From: Thermohalobaculum sp965247385
Lineage (GTDB): Bacteria; Pseudomonadota; Alphaproteobacteria; Rhodobacterales; Rhodobacteraceae
Assembly: GCA_965247385.1 (NCBI GenBank)
Contig: CBDFHG010000002.1
Coordinates: forward strand, 1,798,001 to 1,862,000
Reading direction: 5' to 3'
DNA length: 64,000 nt
Shown: positions 28,376 to 36,720 of the stretch, in pieces
Position numbering within the stretch: the first letter of the stretch is position 1
How the letters are laid out: every line of letters starts with the position of its first letter
Notes under the pieces: model-generated
Database searches by the model: none
What the model was told of the DNA's origin: nothing
Seen by the model: only the letters and a program-made list of their open reading frames with translations
Position numbers and translations under genes: made by a program

Positions 28376-28461
28376 TGGGTTAGACGGCTCTCCGTCCATC
28401 CACTATAAGCTTCCTCGAACCTCATCAGTCGGGTCTCCTGTAGCCACTCTGTCCGTCTCAT
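28376..28461 (-). pseudogene. ISNCY-type transposase, N-terminal scrap
   Basis: The ATG at 28,461 opens MRRTEWLQETRLMRFEEAY followed by GWTESRLTQEE, which resembles the N-terminus of ISNCY transposases with an integrase core. The resemblance ends after about 30 residues where the dispersed repeat begins. Upstream, 28,482-28,510 carries an end-like motif also present, inverted, at 2,799-2,826. Confidence 0.5.
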
Positions 28462-28481
28462 AAGCACCCCTCCGGCACTAT

Positions 28482-28510
28482 GAAAACCGGACAGATCATG
28501 TGTTACTAAC
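28482..28510 (+). repeat. End-like motif shared with 2,799-2,826
   Basis: AACCGGACA, six bases, then TGTTACTAAC; the same motif occurs inverted at 2,799-2,826. It lies just upstream of the ISNCY-type start codon and is probably the terminus of that element. Confidence 0.4.
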
Positions 28511-28660
28511 ATGTTCACCAGTGAGCTATGGCGTTCCCTTTTAGCGTTGATTAGGATTTACCAAAGCAAGGCTCAGAAAACTTGTTCTTTACCTGACGCA
28601 ATGAGCGAGGACCCATGGTGCCGTGCGCATACAAGAAACTACGACAGTAAGGGGAAGACG

Positions 28661-28765
28661 ATGATCCGCACCGGCACCGAGTACCGCGACTCGCTCCGCG
28701 ATAGCCGCGAAGTGTTCATCAATGGCGAGCGGGTGAAAGATCTCGCCACCCATCCCAGCTTCAAA
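28661..28765 (+). pseudogene. hpaB: 4-hydroxyphenylacetate 3-monooxygenase, N-terminal 35 codons only
   Basis: A well-placed ribosome binding site (AAGGGGAAGACG before ATG) leads into MIRTGTEYRDSLRDSREVF and GERVKDLATHPSFK. This matches the conserved N-terminus of the HpaB family, flavin-dependent oxygenases that hydroxylate 4-hydroxyphenylacetate and related phenols. The frame is cut at 28,766 by the IS66 unit and the remaining 450 or so codons are not in the window. The start and its signals are intact, so the loss looks recent. Not functional here. Confidence 0.65.
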
Positions 28766-28817
28766 GTGACCGTCCGGTCTCGGGGCTCTGGTTTGGTTCA
28801 GCGTCGTCCGATTGCGC

Positions 28818-30326
28818 TCAGGTCTGAGCGAAACGCCAGGGGAGCAACTCGTCGAGCTTGGTGATTTTGTGATCGGCGATGCGACTGAGCACATCGGTCA
28901 GCCAGGCCTGGGGATCGACGCCGTTGAGCCTGGCGGTCTGGATCAGGGTACAGGCGATGGCGGCGGATTTACCGCCAGCCTCCGAGCCGACAAAAAGATA
29001 ATTCTTGCGACCCAGGGCTATCGGCTTCATGGCGCGTTCGGCGGAATTGTTGTCGATCTCCAGAAAGCCGTGGTCGAGATACGGGCGCAGGCGCCTCATC
29101 CGGGTCAGGGCGTAGCGGATCGCCCTGGCGAGTTCGGACTTGCCGGAGATCTTTGGCAACCGGGTTTGCAGCCAGGCTTCCAGAGCATCGAAGATCGGTT
29201 TGGCGCGGGCTTGCCGGAGTTGGACCCGCTCGATGGGCACACTGCCGCGGGCATCCTTCTCGACGACGTAGGGCCCGGCGATGCGCTTGATGGCTTCCTC
29301 GGCGATGATCGAGCCCTCCGACTGGAAGACATCGGTGAACTTGCGCCGGATATGGGCCATGCAGGCGACTTCATCGACACCACCGGATCGGTAGAGCTCG
29401 TTGAACCCGGCATAGCCGTCCGCGTGCATCCAGCCCTTGTACCTGGCCAGATGTCTGGTGGGGTGCTCGCCCTTGCGATCGACGGTGAACTGATACCATA
29501 CCGCTGGTGGGTCGGCGCCGCCCCATGGCCGTTCGTCGCGAACATAGGTCCGGATCCGGGCGGTCCTGCATTTGCCGGTGCCCTTCACCTGCATCTTCAG
29601 GGGGGTGTCGTCGGCAAAGATCGCCTGGCCGCGCTGAACATGGCGCCCGACCATATCAGCCAATGGTTCCAGCAGTGCCGCCGATTTGCCGACCCGGTCG
29701 GACAGGGTCGAGCGGTCGAGATCAATGCCGTCGCGATCGAATATCCGGGACTGGCGATAGAGCGGGAGGTGATCGGCATACTTCGAGACCAGCACATGGG
29801 CCAGCAGGCCCGGGCCGGGACGACCCCGCTCGATCGGGCGCGAGGGCAATGGTGCCTGGCAGATCGCCTCGCAACACGTGCAAGCCATGCGGGGCCGGAC
29901 AAAGCGGTTCACGACGAACCGGCCAGGGATGTATTCCAGCTCTTCGGTGACATCTTCGCCGAGTTTCTTCAGAACCTCGCCGCACTTGCCGCAGGCGGCG
30001 CCGGGCGACAGCACTTGCTCGTTGCGCGGCAAGCTGTCCGGCAACGGTTTGCGCTTTGGTTTGTTCTTCGGCCCGGCGACAGTATCAGGCGGCGCAGGCG
30101 GCGCGATCTTCGCCGCCGCGATCTCTTCCTCTTCGAGCCCGAGTTCAAGCTGATCCATCGTCTCCGACTTCGAGCCAAACCGATGGCGGCGATGACCGGC
30201 GAGCTGGTGTTCCAGCTTGGCGATCCGGAGCGCCTGGGACTTGACCGTCGCCACCAATTGCCCCGCGAACACCCTCAATTCCGAGGGGTTATCGGGCAGT
30301 GATCTGGTCTGGTCCAGCATAGCCAT
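28818..30326 (-). CDS. tnpC: IS66 transposase TnpC
   Basis: About 502 residues, full length for the family. It begins with a coiled-coil-like region (AGQLVATVKSQALRIAKLEHQ), then a zinc-finger-like segment (CGKCGEVL, CTCCEAICQ), then the DDE core with FADDTPLKMQ, WMHADGYAGF and FLEIDNNSAERAMKPI carrying the final Glu, ending in a typical IS66 tail. The start at 30,326 gives MAMLDQTRS; the Met two codons later is equally possible. A 67-base gap separates it from tnpB. Confidence 0.85.
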   Translation of the reverse strand: MAMLDQTRSLPDNPSELRVFAGQLVATVKSQALRIAKLEHQLAGHRRHRFGSKSETMDQLELGLEEEEIAAAKIAPPAPPDTVAGPKNKPKRKPLPDSLPRNEQVLSPGAACGKCGEVLKKLGEDVTEELEYIPGRFVVNRFVRPRMACTCCEAICQAPLPSRPIERGRPGPGLLAHVLVSKYADHLPLYRQSRIFDRDGIDLDRSTLSDRVGKSAALLEPLADMVGRHVQRGQAIFADDTPLKMQVKGTGKCRTARIRTYVRDERPWGGADPPAVWYQFTVDRKGEHPTRHLARYKGWMHADGYAGFNELYRSGGVDEVACMAHIRRKFTDVFQSEGSIIAEEAIKRIAGPYVVEKDARGSVPIERVQLRQARAKPIFDALEAWLQTRLPKISGKSELARAIRYALTRMRRLRPYLDHGFLEIDNNSAERAMKPIALGRKNYLFVGSEAGGKSAAIACTLIQTARLNGVDPQAWLTDVLSRIADHKITKLDELLPWRFAQT

Positions 30327-30393
30327 TCCATACCAGAACGCGACACTGAAGGGAATCCCCAAAGCGTCATATTTCTCTGTTTTTGTTCAAAAA

Positions 30394-30741
30394 TCATCCT
30401 GCCGTCAGGGGCCGCCAGGTGCGCAGCGGCGCGCGCCAGTCGATGCCCTCCAACAGCATCGCCAGTTGCGCCGATGTCACCGACAACCTGCCATGCGCCG
30501 GCGATGGCCAGACGAACCTGCCGCGCTCCAGACGCCTGGAAAACAGACACGCCCCTTGCCCGTCCCACCATATGACCTTGATCAGATCGCCGCGCCGTCC
30601 CCGGAACACGAACAGGTGCCCGGAATACGGGTCCTGCTCCAGAACCTTCTCGGCCAGCGCCGACAAACCGTTGAACCCCTTGCGCATATCGGTAACGCCA
30701 GCCGCCAGCCAGACCTTCGTCTGCACGGCAACCGGGATCAT
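30394..30741 (-). CDS. tnpB: IS66 accessory protein TnpB (Orf2-like)
   Basis: A 115-residue protein of the IS66 Orf2 family, with the typical TDMRKGFNGLSALAE, LFVFRGRRGDLIKVIWWDGQG and FVWPSPAHGRLSVTSAQLAMLLEGIDW. Its start overlaps the tnpA stop by four bases, indicating translational coupling. It is needed for transposition of classical IS66 elements; its exact role is unclear. Confidence 0.9.
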   Translation of the reverse strand: MIPVAVQTKVWLAAGVTDMRKGFNGLSALAEKVLEQDPYSGHLFVFRGRRGDLIKVIWWDGQGACLFSRRLERGRFVWPSPAHGRLSVTSAQLAMLLEGIDWRAPLRTWRPLTAG

Positions 30742-31160
30742 GCGCTCAGACCTCGCGCCAACAGCACCACCATGTCCGGATCAAAGGCACCGCTGAGCGT
30801 CAGACGATGGCCCGATGCAAGGGCAATCTCGACCCGGCTGTCCCTGGATGGAATGATCGGCTCCGGCGCGGCGGTGACCGCAGTCGACATCACCTCGACA
30901 GGCAGGAAAAATACCCCATCACCACCCGGCCCGAACCGCGGATCACGACGCCACCCGAACACCATGGTCGCGCTCAGCCCGTGATGGCGCGCCACCGACG
31001 CAACCGAAGCCCCTGGATCAAGCGCCTCGGCCACAACACGGCGCTTGAACGCAGTCGAGTAGCTCCGCCGATTGCCTCTACGATGATCCGTCAAGTTCAA
31101 GTGTCCGCGTAATTCAAACGGACACGATCGCCCGCGATCACCCGAAGGCTCGCACGCCAA
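30738..31160 (-). CDS. tnpA: IS66 accessory protein TnpA (helix-turn-helix)
   Basis: Up to 140 residues. The core RRSYSTAFKRRVVAEALDPG followed by SVASVARHHGLSATMVFGWR is a helix-turn-helix of the IS3/IS911 OrfA-like superfamily. The first 25 or so residues look unconserved, so the true start may lie further downstream. First gene of the IS66 unit, coupled to tnpB. Confidence 0.8.
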   Translation of the reverse strand: MACEPSGDRGRSCPFELRGHLNLTDHRRGNRRSYSTAFKRRVVAEALDPGASVASVARHHGLSATMVFGWRRDPRFGPGGDGVFFLPVEVMSTAVTAAPEPIIPSRDSRVEIALASGHRLTLSGAFDPDMVVLLARGLSA

Positions 31161-31199
31161 TCACAAACCATTCAAGGGCGGGGAGACCGGACGGTTACG

Positions 31200-31250
31200 C
31201 TGATTACGCCCTAAATGACTCCCTGAATTCCACGTTAAGCGTTGAAGAGT
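31200..31250 (-). repeat. Element-end repeat shared with 27,885-27,938
   Basis: Read on the minus strand this carries CTTAACGTGGAATTCAGGG and TTAGGGCGTAATCAG, matching the plus-strand copy near 27,890-27,938. It replaces the second half of the IS630 gene directly after the slippery site. Confidence 0.6.
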
Positions 31251-31739
31251 CGTTTTTTTGAAGTCTTCCATCACGGCCTCGTCCTGCCCCGGATGGCGGG
31301 GCCGTGCCGAAATATGGGAGAAGCCCATTTGCTCCAGCAAGCGTGACACCGAACGCTCATGATAGACAACGCCGAAGTGGGCCTCGATCCAGCGTTTCAG
31401 ATCCACGCGCCGCCAGCGCACGATGCCATCGGACAAAGGATCGGGGCCGGTCTCGACCACCGCGGCAAGCTCCTCCAACTGCGATGGCGTTAGCTTCGGT
31501 GATGCGCCCGGCGCCTTGCCGTCCATCAGACCATCGGGCCCGTGGCGGTTGAAGCGATGCACCCGGTCCCGCAAGGTCTGGCGGTCCATGCCGCCGACCC
31601 GGGCGGCCTCCGCCCGGGTCATGCCATCATATACGGCGGCGATTGAAAGCAGTCGCCGCGCTTGATTGCTGTCATCACAGCGCGAGGCATGGCAGCGAGC
31701 TTGAGCAGCATCATAATCTTCTCGTAGGGGAACAGTCAT
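31248..31739 (-). pseudogene. IS630-family transposase, first half only
   Basis: From MTVPLREDYD at 31,739 the product shows the IS630 helix-turn-helix region (EAARVGGMDRQTLRDRVHRF) and the RWIEAHFGVVYHERSVSRLL segment. It stops at the FKKTT slippery region, where sequence changes to the shared element-end repeat; the DDE half is absent. It belongs to the same family as 26,747-27,810 but is clearly diverged, so it is a separate element. Its upstream end seems to have removed the start of the NUDIX gene at 31.8 kb. Confidence 0.75.
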
Positions 31740-31829
31740 CGTGGGAAACCTCCAAGATACCGAATCGGGTGTCCAGAGAATCACAGAACACTAAATATGG
31801 GAATCCCCGAAAAAGAGTCGCAATCAATG

Positions 31830-32324
31830 ACCTTTGGTATGACTTCGATTCGAGCTACGTCGGCCAATTGAGGAGGCTTGTCGGCAAACGGCTTCTGCTG
31901 GTGCCCGGGGCACGGATCATTGTTCGGGATGCCGAGGGTTGTAGTCTCCTCCAGAAACGCAGTGATTTCGGTGCCTGGGGATTGCCTGGCGGGAACGCCG
32001 AAGAGGGCGAGAACCTAGAGACCGTGATCGTGCGCGAAGTGAAGGAGGAGACCGGCCTGGAGGTGCATGACGTCCAGCCATTTGGCTTCGGGAGCACGCC
32101 CTCGTTGGAAACCTTCACCTTCCCGAACGGTGACCGGGCGCAGCACTTCGTGATGAATTTTTTCACTCATCGCTATGACGGGGAGCCGGAAATCCTGGAC
32201 GACGAGAGCACCGGCCTGGCATTGGTTCCCGCGCGCGAGCCTACCCGAAATGCTGCCCAACATGCGCGAGAGCGTCGCAGCCTACGAGCGCCACCTGACC
32301 TCTGGCCAGTTCCAATTGTTCTAA
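31830..32324 (+). pseudogene. NUDIX hydrolase, 5'-truncated and frameshifted
   Basis: The NUDIX box is complete: GGNAEEGENLETVIVREVKE continuing ETGL, with the GX5EX7REUXEEXGU spacing. Upstream residues (LVGKRLLLVPGARIIVRDAEG) match typical NUDIX N-termini, but no in-frame start with a ribosome binding site remains; IS630 sequence lies just before it. Near 32,222 one extra T shifts the frame: the reading GLALVPARE should become WFPRASLPEMLPNMRESVAA and on to GQFQLF, stop at 32,324, which is a normal NUDIX C-terminus. Both ends are damaged, so it is probably dead. Substrate unknown. Confidence 0.75.
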
Positions 32325-32342
32325 CAGGTGCTGAAAAACGAT

Positions 32343-33155
32343 TTACGGGTTCCGGCCAATGAAAACGGTTGCCTGGAGCGGTATCGTTATCGGCTCCGGT
32401 CCCAAACGATTTTGGAATTCCTCGATAATGGCGGTCATCACAGCGCCCGCATCGACGCCGCCACGCTGCTGGATCTCGTCGATCAACGGGTTTCCGAAGA
32501 CCATCCCGCGGGCGAATCCGGCCAGATCGGTCACAGTCTTCCGGAGCGCGATGGTGTCGTGTTCGACATCCGCCCAACCCGCCGCTTGCAGATCCGCCGT
32601 CACCGCCCCCGGATCGGCGTAGGAAAACGGCACCCGGTAGAAGCCGGGCGGGTTTTCAGGAAAGAACCGCGCGGTCACTTCATGTGCGATCTCGGAAAAC
32701 GGATTGGCCGCCATCGAGCCCCAGGTGTTGAAGATGTAACGCCCGCCGGGGCGCAGAACTCGTGCCGCCTCTCGGTAGGACGCGACCTTGTCGGGGAAGA
32801 ACATCACGCCGAACTGGCAGACGATCAGATCGAATTCCGAGTCGTCGAAGGGCAACGCCATGGCGTCAGCCGAAGTGAACTCGACCTCCTCGTCATCGCG
32901 GAACTTGCCGCGCGCGACCTCTAGCATCGGCGGGTTCAGATCGCTGACCACCAGCCGGGCGCCGGGTGCGAGCGCATCGCGCAGCTTCCTGCTGACGATA
33001 CCGGTTCCGGCGGCAAGCTCCAATACGCTGCGTGCCCCGGAGGCACCGGCGCGCCGGGCAAGATCCTCGGCATAATCGTGGAAGATGTTCGGCCCAAGGC
33101 CGTTGTCGTAGTTGCCGGGAATGCTGCCGACGAACCGGTTGGATGTTTCGGCCAT
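32343..33155 (-). CDS. Class I SAM-dependent methyltransferase
   Basis: A 270-residue Rossmann-fold methyltransferase. The SAM-binding motif I is VLELAAGTGIVS (residues about 44-55), followed by the acidic motif II (LVVSDLNPPML), SADAMALPFDD and the post-core LRPGGRYIFNTWG. The N-terminus (IPGNYDNGLGPNIFHDYAEDL) is of the type found in UbiE/Methyltransf_11-like proteins of unknown substrate. It lies downstream of the mesaconyl-CoA hydratase gene on the same strand, separated by about 180 bases, so co-transcription is possible but not clear. Acceptor unknown. Confidence 0.8.
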   Translation of the reverse strand: MAETSNRFVGSIPGNYDNGLGPNIFHDYAEDLARRAGASGARSVLELAAGTGIVSRKLRDALAPGARLVVSDLNPPMLEVARGKFRDDEEVEFTSADAMALPFDDSEFDLIVCQFGVMFFPDKVASYREAARVLRPGGRYIFNTWGSMAANPFSEIAHEVTARFFPENPPGFYRVPFSYADPGAVTADLQAAGWADVEHDTIALRKTVTDLAGFARGMVFGNPLIDEIQQRGGVDAGAVMTAIIEEFQNRLGPEPITIPLQATVFIGRNP

Positions 33156-33336
33156 GAAGATTTTCCCCGCCTTCAGATAAATCAGTCGGATCTCTCGCCT
33201 CCGACCATATGACTGCGGAGCGGCCCTTTCCGAATCATTTGTGCATGTTCATGCAGTTGACGGCCCAGTCTGGGCAGAGCCCCGGTTTTCGGATTGGGCC
33301 ATTCTTCGCAGTTTCGCCCCCGGTCACCGCCCCCGG

Positions 33337-34395
33337 TCACCGCCTCGGCATCAGCGCCCAGTAGTCGAAATCCAGCACCACGCCGGGGGTGTATTTGCCG
33401 TCCGGCCCGCGCAGGATCATCTCGCCTGCCGGCGCATTCTTGACCGCCACAAGCCGCAACCGCAGCGCGCCGACCGAGGGCGTGGGGGTCTCGGCCTTGT
33501 CCAGCACATCGGACCAGGCATAGACGGTGTCGCCAGCGACGCAGGGCGCTGCATGGGTGCCGCTATTGATCCCGGCGATCAGTTGCGCATTGCCCAGCCC
33601 GTTGAAGCTGAGCGCCCGCGCCATCGAGATGATATGCCCGCCATAAATCAGCCTGGGCTCACCATCGCGGGCCGCCGGGTTGAAGTGGACCTTGGCGGTG
33701 TTCTGCCACAGCCGGGTGGCCATCATGTGCTCCGCCTCCTCCAGCATGCAGCCGTCCACATGGTCGATCTTCTCGCCGGACGCGTAGTCGTCCCAGTAGT
33801 GGGGCGAGCCTGCCAGGGTCCTGTCGTAACTGGAGAAGTTCAAATTCGAAGGCACCACCAGATCGCGCGCGGCGACCGCGCTGGCCAGTGCCGGAACCAC
33901 CGGGGCTGGGGTCGGGTTTTGGGCCGGATCCGGGGAAGCCGCGTCGCGCTTCCTCACCATGACCCAGCGGCAATACTCGAGCACCGCCTCGCCGCGCTGG
34001 TTGGCGCCGGTCGAGCGGACCCAAACCACGCCGGTCTTGCCGTTGGAATTTTGTTTCAGGCCAATGACTTCCGAAGTCGTGGACAGGGTGTCTCCGGGAT
34101 AGACACGCTTCAGGAACCGCCCCTCCGCATAACCCAGATTGGCCACCGCGTTCAGCGAGATATCCGGCACCGTCTTGCCGAACACCACGTGGAACGCCGC
34201 CAGATCGTCCAGCGGGCTGGCCGGGAGCCCGCAGGCGCGGGCAAATTCATCCGAGGAATGCAGTGCGAACCGGCTCGGATACAGCGCTCCGTAAAGCGCC
34301 CGGTCGCCCAACGTCACCGTGCGCGGCGTGGCGTGGGTCAACCGCTGGCCGACATGGTAGTCCTCGAAGAAGTTGCCCGGGTTGGTTTTTCTCAT
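33337..34395 (-). CDS. mch: Mesaconyl-CoA hydratase (beta-methylmalyl-CoA dehydratase)
   Basis: A 352-residue MaoC-like double hot-dog protein that most resembles the hydratase of the ethylmalonyl-CoA pathway, which converts mesaconyl-C1-CoA to beta-methylmalyl-CoA during acetate (C2) assimilation. The opening NPGNFFEDYHVGQRLTHATP, then LYPSRFALHSSDEFARACG and the second-half segment KVHFNPA with RLIYGGHIISMARALSFNG, are typical. The start MRKTNPGNFF at 34,395 was chosen because the longer frame upstream runs across the NnrU gene in a shadow frame. Proximity to an Mcl2-type gene supports the role. The key pathway enzyme, crotonyl-CoA carboxylase/reductase, is not in this window. Confidence 0.85.
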   Translation of the reverse strand: MRKTNPGNFFEDYHVGQRLTHATPRTVTLGDRALYGALYPSRFALHSSDEFARACGLPASPLDDLAAFHVVFGKTVPDISLNAVANLGYAEGRFLKRVYPGDTLSTTSEVIGLKQNSNGKTGVVWVRSTGANQRGEAVLEYCRWVMVRKRDAASPDPAQNPTPAPVVPALASAVAARDLVVPSNLNFSSYDRTLAGSPHYWDDYASGEKIDHVDGCMLEEAEHMMATRLWQNTAKVHFNPAARDGEPRLIYGGHIISMARALSFNGLGNAQLIAGINSGTHAAPCVAGDTVYAWSDVLDKAETPTPSVGALRLRLVAVKNAPAGEMILRGPDGKYTPGVVLDFDYWALMPRR

Positions 34396-34433
34396 TTCCG
34401 TTTCCGTATCAAAGGCTTGATGCAGATCGCGGG

Positions 34434-35000
34434 TCACCGGGGGAAGGTGTAGACACCCAACAGCGGCCCATGGATCGCAACGATCACCGCGAAGACTACC
34501 ACGGTGATGACCCCATGCCGGAGCAACCCGGCCGTGGTGCCCTTGGCGGGCCGCTCCCACGCCCCGTCGCGGCGGTTCGAGCCGATCATCGCCACCACCG
34601 CCCAGCCCAACATGCCACCGAACAGGACGATCGAGGCCAGATCGCCGTTGACCAGCAGATGCGCGACCGCCCAGACCTTTACCGCCGTCAGCATCGGGTG
34701 GCGGATGAAATGGCGGGCGCTGCTCTTGGCCTGCTTCGCACCCATCAGGAAAACCGCCAGCAACATCAGCAGGTTGTTGAGGTGCATGGTCCAGCCGGGC
34801 GGGGTCCAGACATTGATGAAAGCGGCCTTCTGGTAACCCAGCACCATGAAGGCGATGGCGAAGACCGAGAAAATCGAGAAGGCGATCATGTACAGCTTCC
34901 CGCCCAGCCAATCGAGCGTGGCGGCGCGCTTGCCCGGCAGGTAGATCGGGTACAGATGGCTGGCCCACCACAGGGCGAGGCCGATAATCATCAGGGTCAT
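34434..35000 (-). CDS. NnrU family membrane protein
   Basis: A 188-residue inner-membrane protein with five to six hydrophobic segments. The conserved NnrU features are seen: LALWWASHLYPIYLPGKR near the start, then TPPGWTMHLNNLLMLLAVFL, ARHFIRHPMLTAVKVWAVAHLL and NGDLASIVLFGG. NnrU was first named near nitric oxide/nitrite reductase genes, but the larger family (related to isoprenoid-ring enzymes such as 15-cis-zeta-carotene isomerase) has members of unknown function. It sits between the Mcl2-type gene and mch with short gaps (21 and 38 bases), suggesting one operon read right to left. Confidence 0.85.
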   Translation of the reverse strand: MTLMIIGLALWWASHLYPIYLPGKRAATLDWLGGKLYMIAFSIFSVFAIAFMVLGYQKAAFINVWTPPGWTMHLNNLLMLLAVFLMGAKQAKSSARHFIRHPMLTAVKVWAVAHLLVNGDLASIVLFGGMLGWAVVAMIGSNRRDGAWERPAKGTTAGLLRHGVITVVVFAVIVAIHGPLLGVYTFPR

Positions 35001-35021
35001 CGGGAAACTCCTTTTGTGCGC

Positions 35022-35903
35022 TCAGGCGGCGCCATGCATCTCTTCAATCGCCTCGGCCTGGTCGAGCAGACGCTTGGCGTTCTCCACATGCAGGTTCTCG
35101 ACCAGCTTGCCGTCGACCACCGCCACCCCGCGCCCGGCCGCCTCGGCCTTGCTGAAGGCATCGACATAGCGCTGGGCAAGGTCGAGGTCGGCTTGCGATG
35201 GTCCGAAAACCTGGTTGGTGACTGCGATTTGCGCCGGGTGGATCAGGGTCTTGCCGTCGAACCCCATCTCGCGGCCCTGGGCACAGCTCGCCCGCAGCCT
35301 GTCCTCGTCCTTGATGGCGTTATAGACCCCGTCGAGGATCGACAGCTTGTAGGCCCGCGCCGCCAGCACACACAGCCCCAGCGCGGTGGCGACTGCGGTG
35401 CGGGTTTCGGTGTGCTCGGCGTGAAGCTCCTTGACCAGATCGTTGGTGCCCATCACCAGACACGAGAGCCGGGCTGATGAGCCGGCGATCTCGGGCGCGT
35501 TCAGCATCGCCAGCGGGGTCTCCATCATCGCCCAGATCCTGGTGCGCTCGGGCGCGCCCAAGGTCGCCAGCCGGGCCGCGACCTGCTGCACCGTTGCGGC
35601 GTTCTCGACCTTCGGCACCAGGATCGCGTCCGGCCCCATGAAAGCCACCATCTCCAGATCGGCCGCGCCCCAGGGGGTGTCCATGCCGTTGATCCGAATG
35701 ACGACCTCGCGCTTGCCGAACGGCCGGCGGCGCACCGCTTCGGCCACCAGACCTCGCGCGGTCTCCTTCTCCGACAGCCCGACCGCATCCTCGAGATCGA
35801 GGATCAGCCCGTCGGCGGGCAGGGTGCGGGCCTTCTCCAGCGCCCGCTCCTTCGAGCCGGGCATGTAGAGAACTGAGCGGCGCGGGCGCGAGGTGTTTGG
35901 CAT
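35022..35903 (-). CDS. mcl2: HpcH/HpaI family (3S)-malyl-CoA thioesterase or lyase
   Basis: A 293-residue TIM-barrel protein of the CitE/HpcH group. Motifs: ADGLILDLEDAVGLSEKE (metal-binding acidic residues), VVIRINGMDTPWG (CoA/substrate Arg), ILVPKVENAATV, METPLAMLNAPEIA and GFDGKTLIHPAQI. It resembles the Mcl2 type, known in Rhodobacter as the thioesterase releasing malate from (3S)-malyl-CoA in the ethylmalonyl-CoA pathway; the neighbouring mch supports this. A true malyl-CoA lyase cannot be excluded by sequence reading alone. It is the first gene of the mcl2-nnrU-mch run and is divergent from the VOC pseudogene. Confidence 0.75.
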   Translation of the reverse strand: MPNTSRPRRSVLYMPGSKERALEKARTLPADGLILDLEDAVGLSEKETARGLVAEAVRRRPFGKREVVIRINGMDTPWGAADLEMVAFMGPDAILVPKVENAATVQQVAARLATLGAPERTRIWAMMETPLAMLNAPEIAGSSARLSCLVMGTNDLVKELHAEHTETRTAVATALGLCVLAARAYKLSILDGVYNAIKDEDRLRASCAQGREMGFDGKTLIHPAQIAVTNQVFGPSQADLDLAQRYVDAFSKAEAAGRGVAVVDGKLVENLHVENAKRLLDQAEAIEEMHGAA

Positions 35904-36047
35904 GTGGCGCGGTCTCCAAAATCCGGCCAGACCCTATGGTGCAGCGCAGAACTGCGCAAGACCCCCGTCCTGGTATTATGTGGCCCGGTGTTGTGTGGCA
36001 GGCCCGCGAAGGGCAGGATCGCGGGCAAGGAACCAAGAGGTCGGACA

Positions 36048-36528
36048 ATGACAAAAGATGACATCCTGCCGCCGGAGGGCGACGGCCGCCCTGACGCCGA
36101 TGCCTTCGGCCGGGCGCTGGGGCCGGGGATCGGATTGAACCTGCTGGTCGGCGATGTCGAGAAGGCGGCGCGGTTTCAGGCCCGGGTGCTGGACGCGGTG
36201 GTCGATTACTGGGACCAGGATTTCGCCATCCTCCGGGCGCACGGTGCGGTGTGGATGCTGCACAGCGACCGCAGCTACCGGGACCACCCCCTGAGCGGCA
36301 TCACCGCCGACGCCGAGGGGCGCGGCGCCGGGGCCGAGCGCGGCTCTATGGCCGCGACCCGGACGTTGCCGAGGCGGTGGCGCGCGATTTGGGCGGCGTA
36401 ATTTTGCCGGCTCCGCCGACAAGCCGCACGGGGTGCGCGAGGCCTGTATCCTGGATCCGGAGGGCTATTGCTGGGTGCCGACAGTTCCGAAAACGGGTCC
36501 GAAAACGGGCCCGAAAACGGGCGGTTAA
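36048..36528 (+). pseudogene. VOC (glyoxalase-like) family protein, two frameshifts
   Basis: The start is well placed (AAGAGG, seven bases, ATG). The first frame gives GIGLNLLVGDVEKAARFQARVL and the WMLHSDRSYRDHPL region of VOC proteins. Near 36,330-36,345 the frame shifts to continue ARLYGRDPDVAEAVARDLGG, and near 36,415 it shifts again to continue ADKPHGVREACILDPEGYCW, ending VPTVPKTGPKTGPKTGG. A small tandem repeat encodes the PKTG units. The three frames together make one complete VOC protein of about 160 residues, so this is a recently broken gene or contains sequencing errors. Confidence 0.75.
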
Positions 36529-36720
36529 CGCTGTGTTAGGTTGGCCCTGTCAATCTGAACGGAGCGAATCGCCCTGGGGAACCCTGGGGTTCTCCGGGGC
36601 AGCCGGTCCCGCCCCAGCACCGAGAGGCACCCGGGCCCGAGGCACCAGAACCGGCGTTTTTATCCTCTCACCCCGTGCGGCCCCCATGAACGGGAAATGG
36701 TGCCCGCAAAGGTGACCGCG

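Larger units (their letters stand above)
28766..31198. mobile_element. IS66-family insertion sequence (three-gene type)
   Basis: The element is bounded by imperfect inverted repeats GTGACCGTCCGGTCTC at 28,766 and, on the other strand, GTAACCGTCCGGTCTC ending at 31,198. It carries tnpA, tnpB and tnpC on the minus strand. The eight bases flanking each side (GCTTCAAA left, GCTGATTA right) do not match, so the expected 8-bp target duplication is absent. Its right flank is the broken IS630 copy, suggesting recombination or an adjacent deletion after insertion. Confidence 0.85.

Noticed and set aside
33337..34971. A 544-residue version of the mesaconyl-CoA hydratase
   Set aside because: The extra 192 N-terminal codons overlap the NnrU gene in another frame and have no conserved sequence; the start at 34,395 fits the family.
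36560..36630. Terminator-like inverted repeat (GGAACC...GGTTCTCC) after the VOC remnant
   Set aside because: Stem is short and bulged with no T-run; too weak to call.
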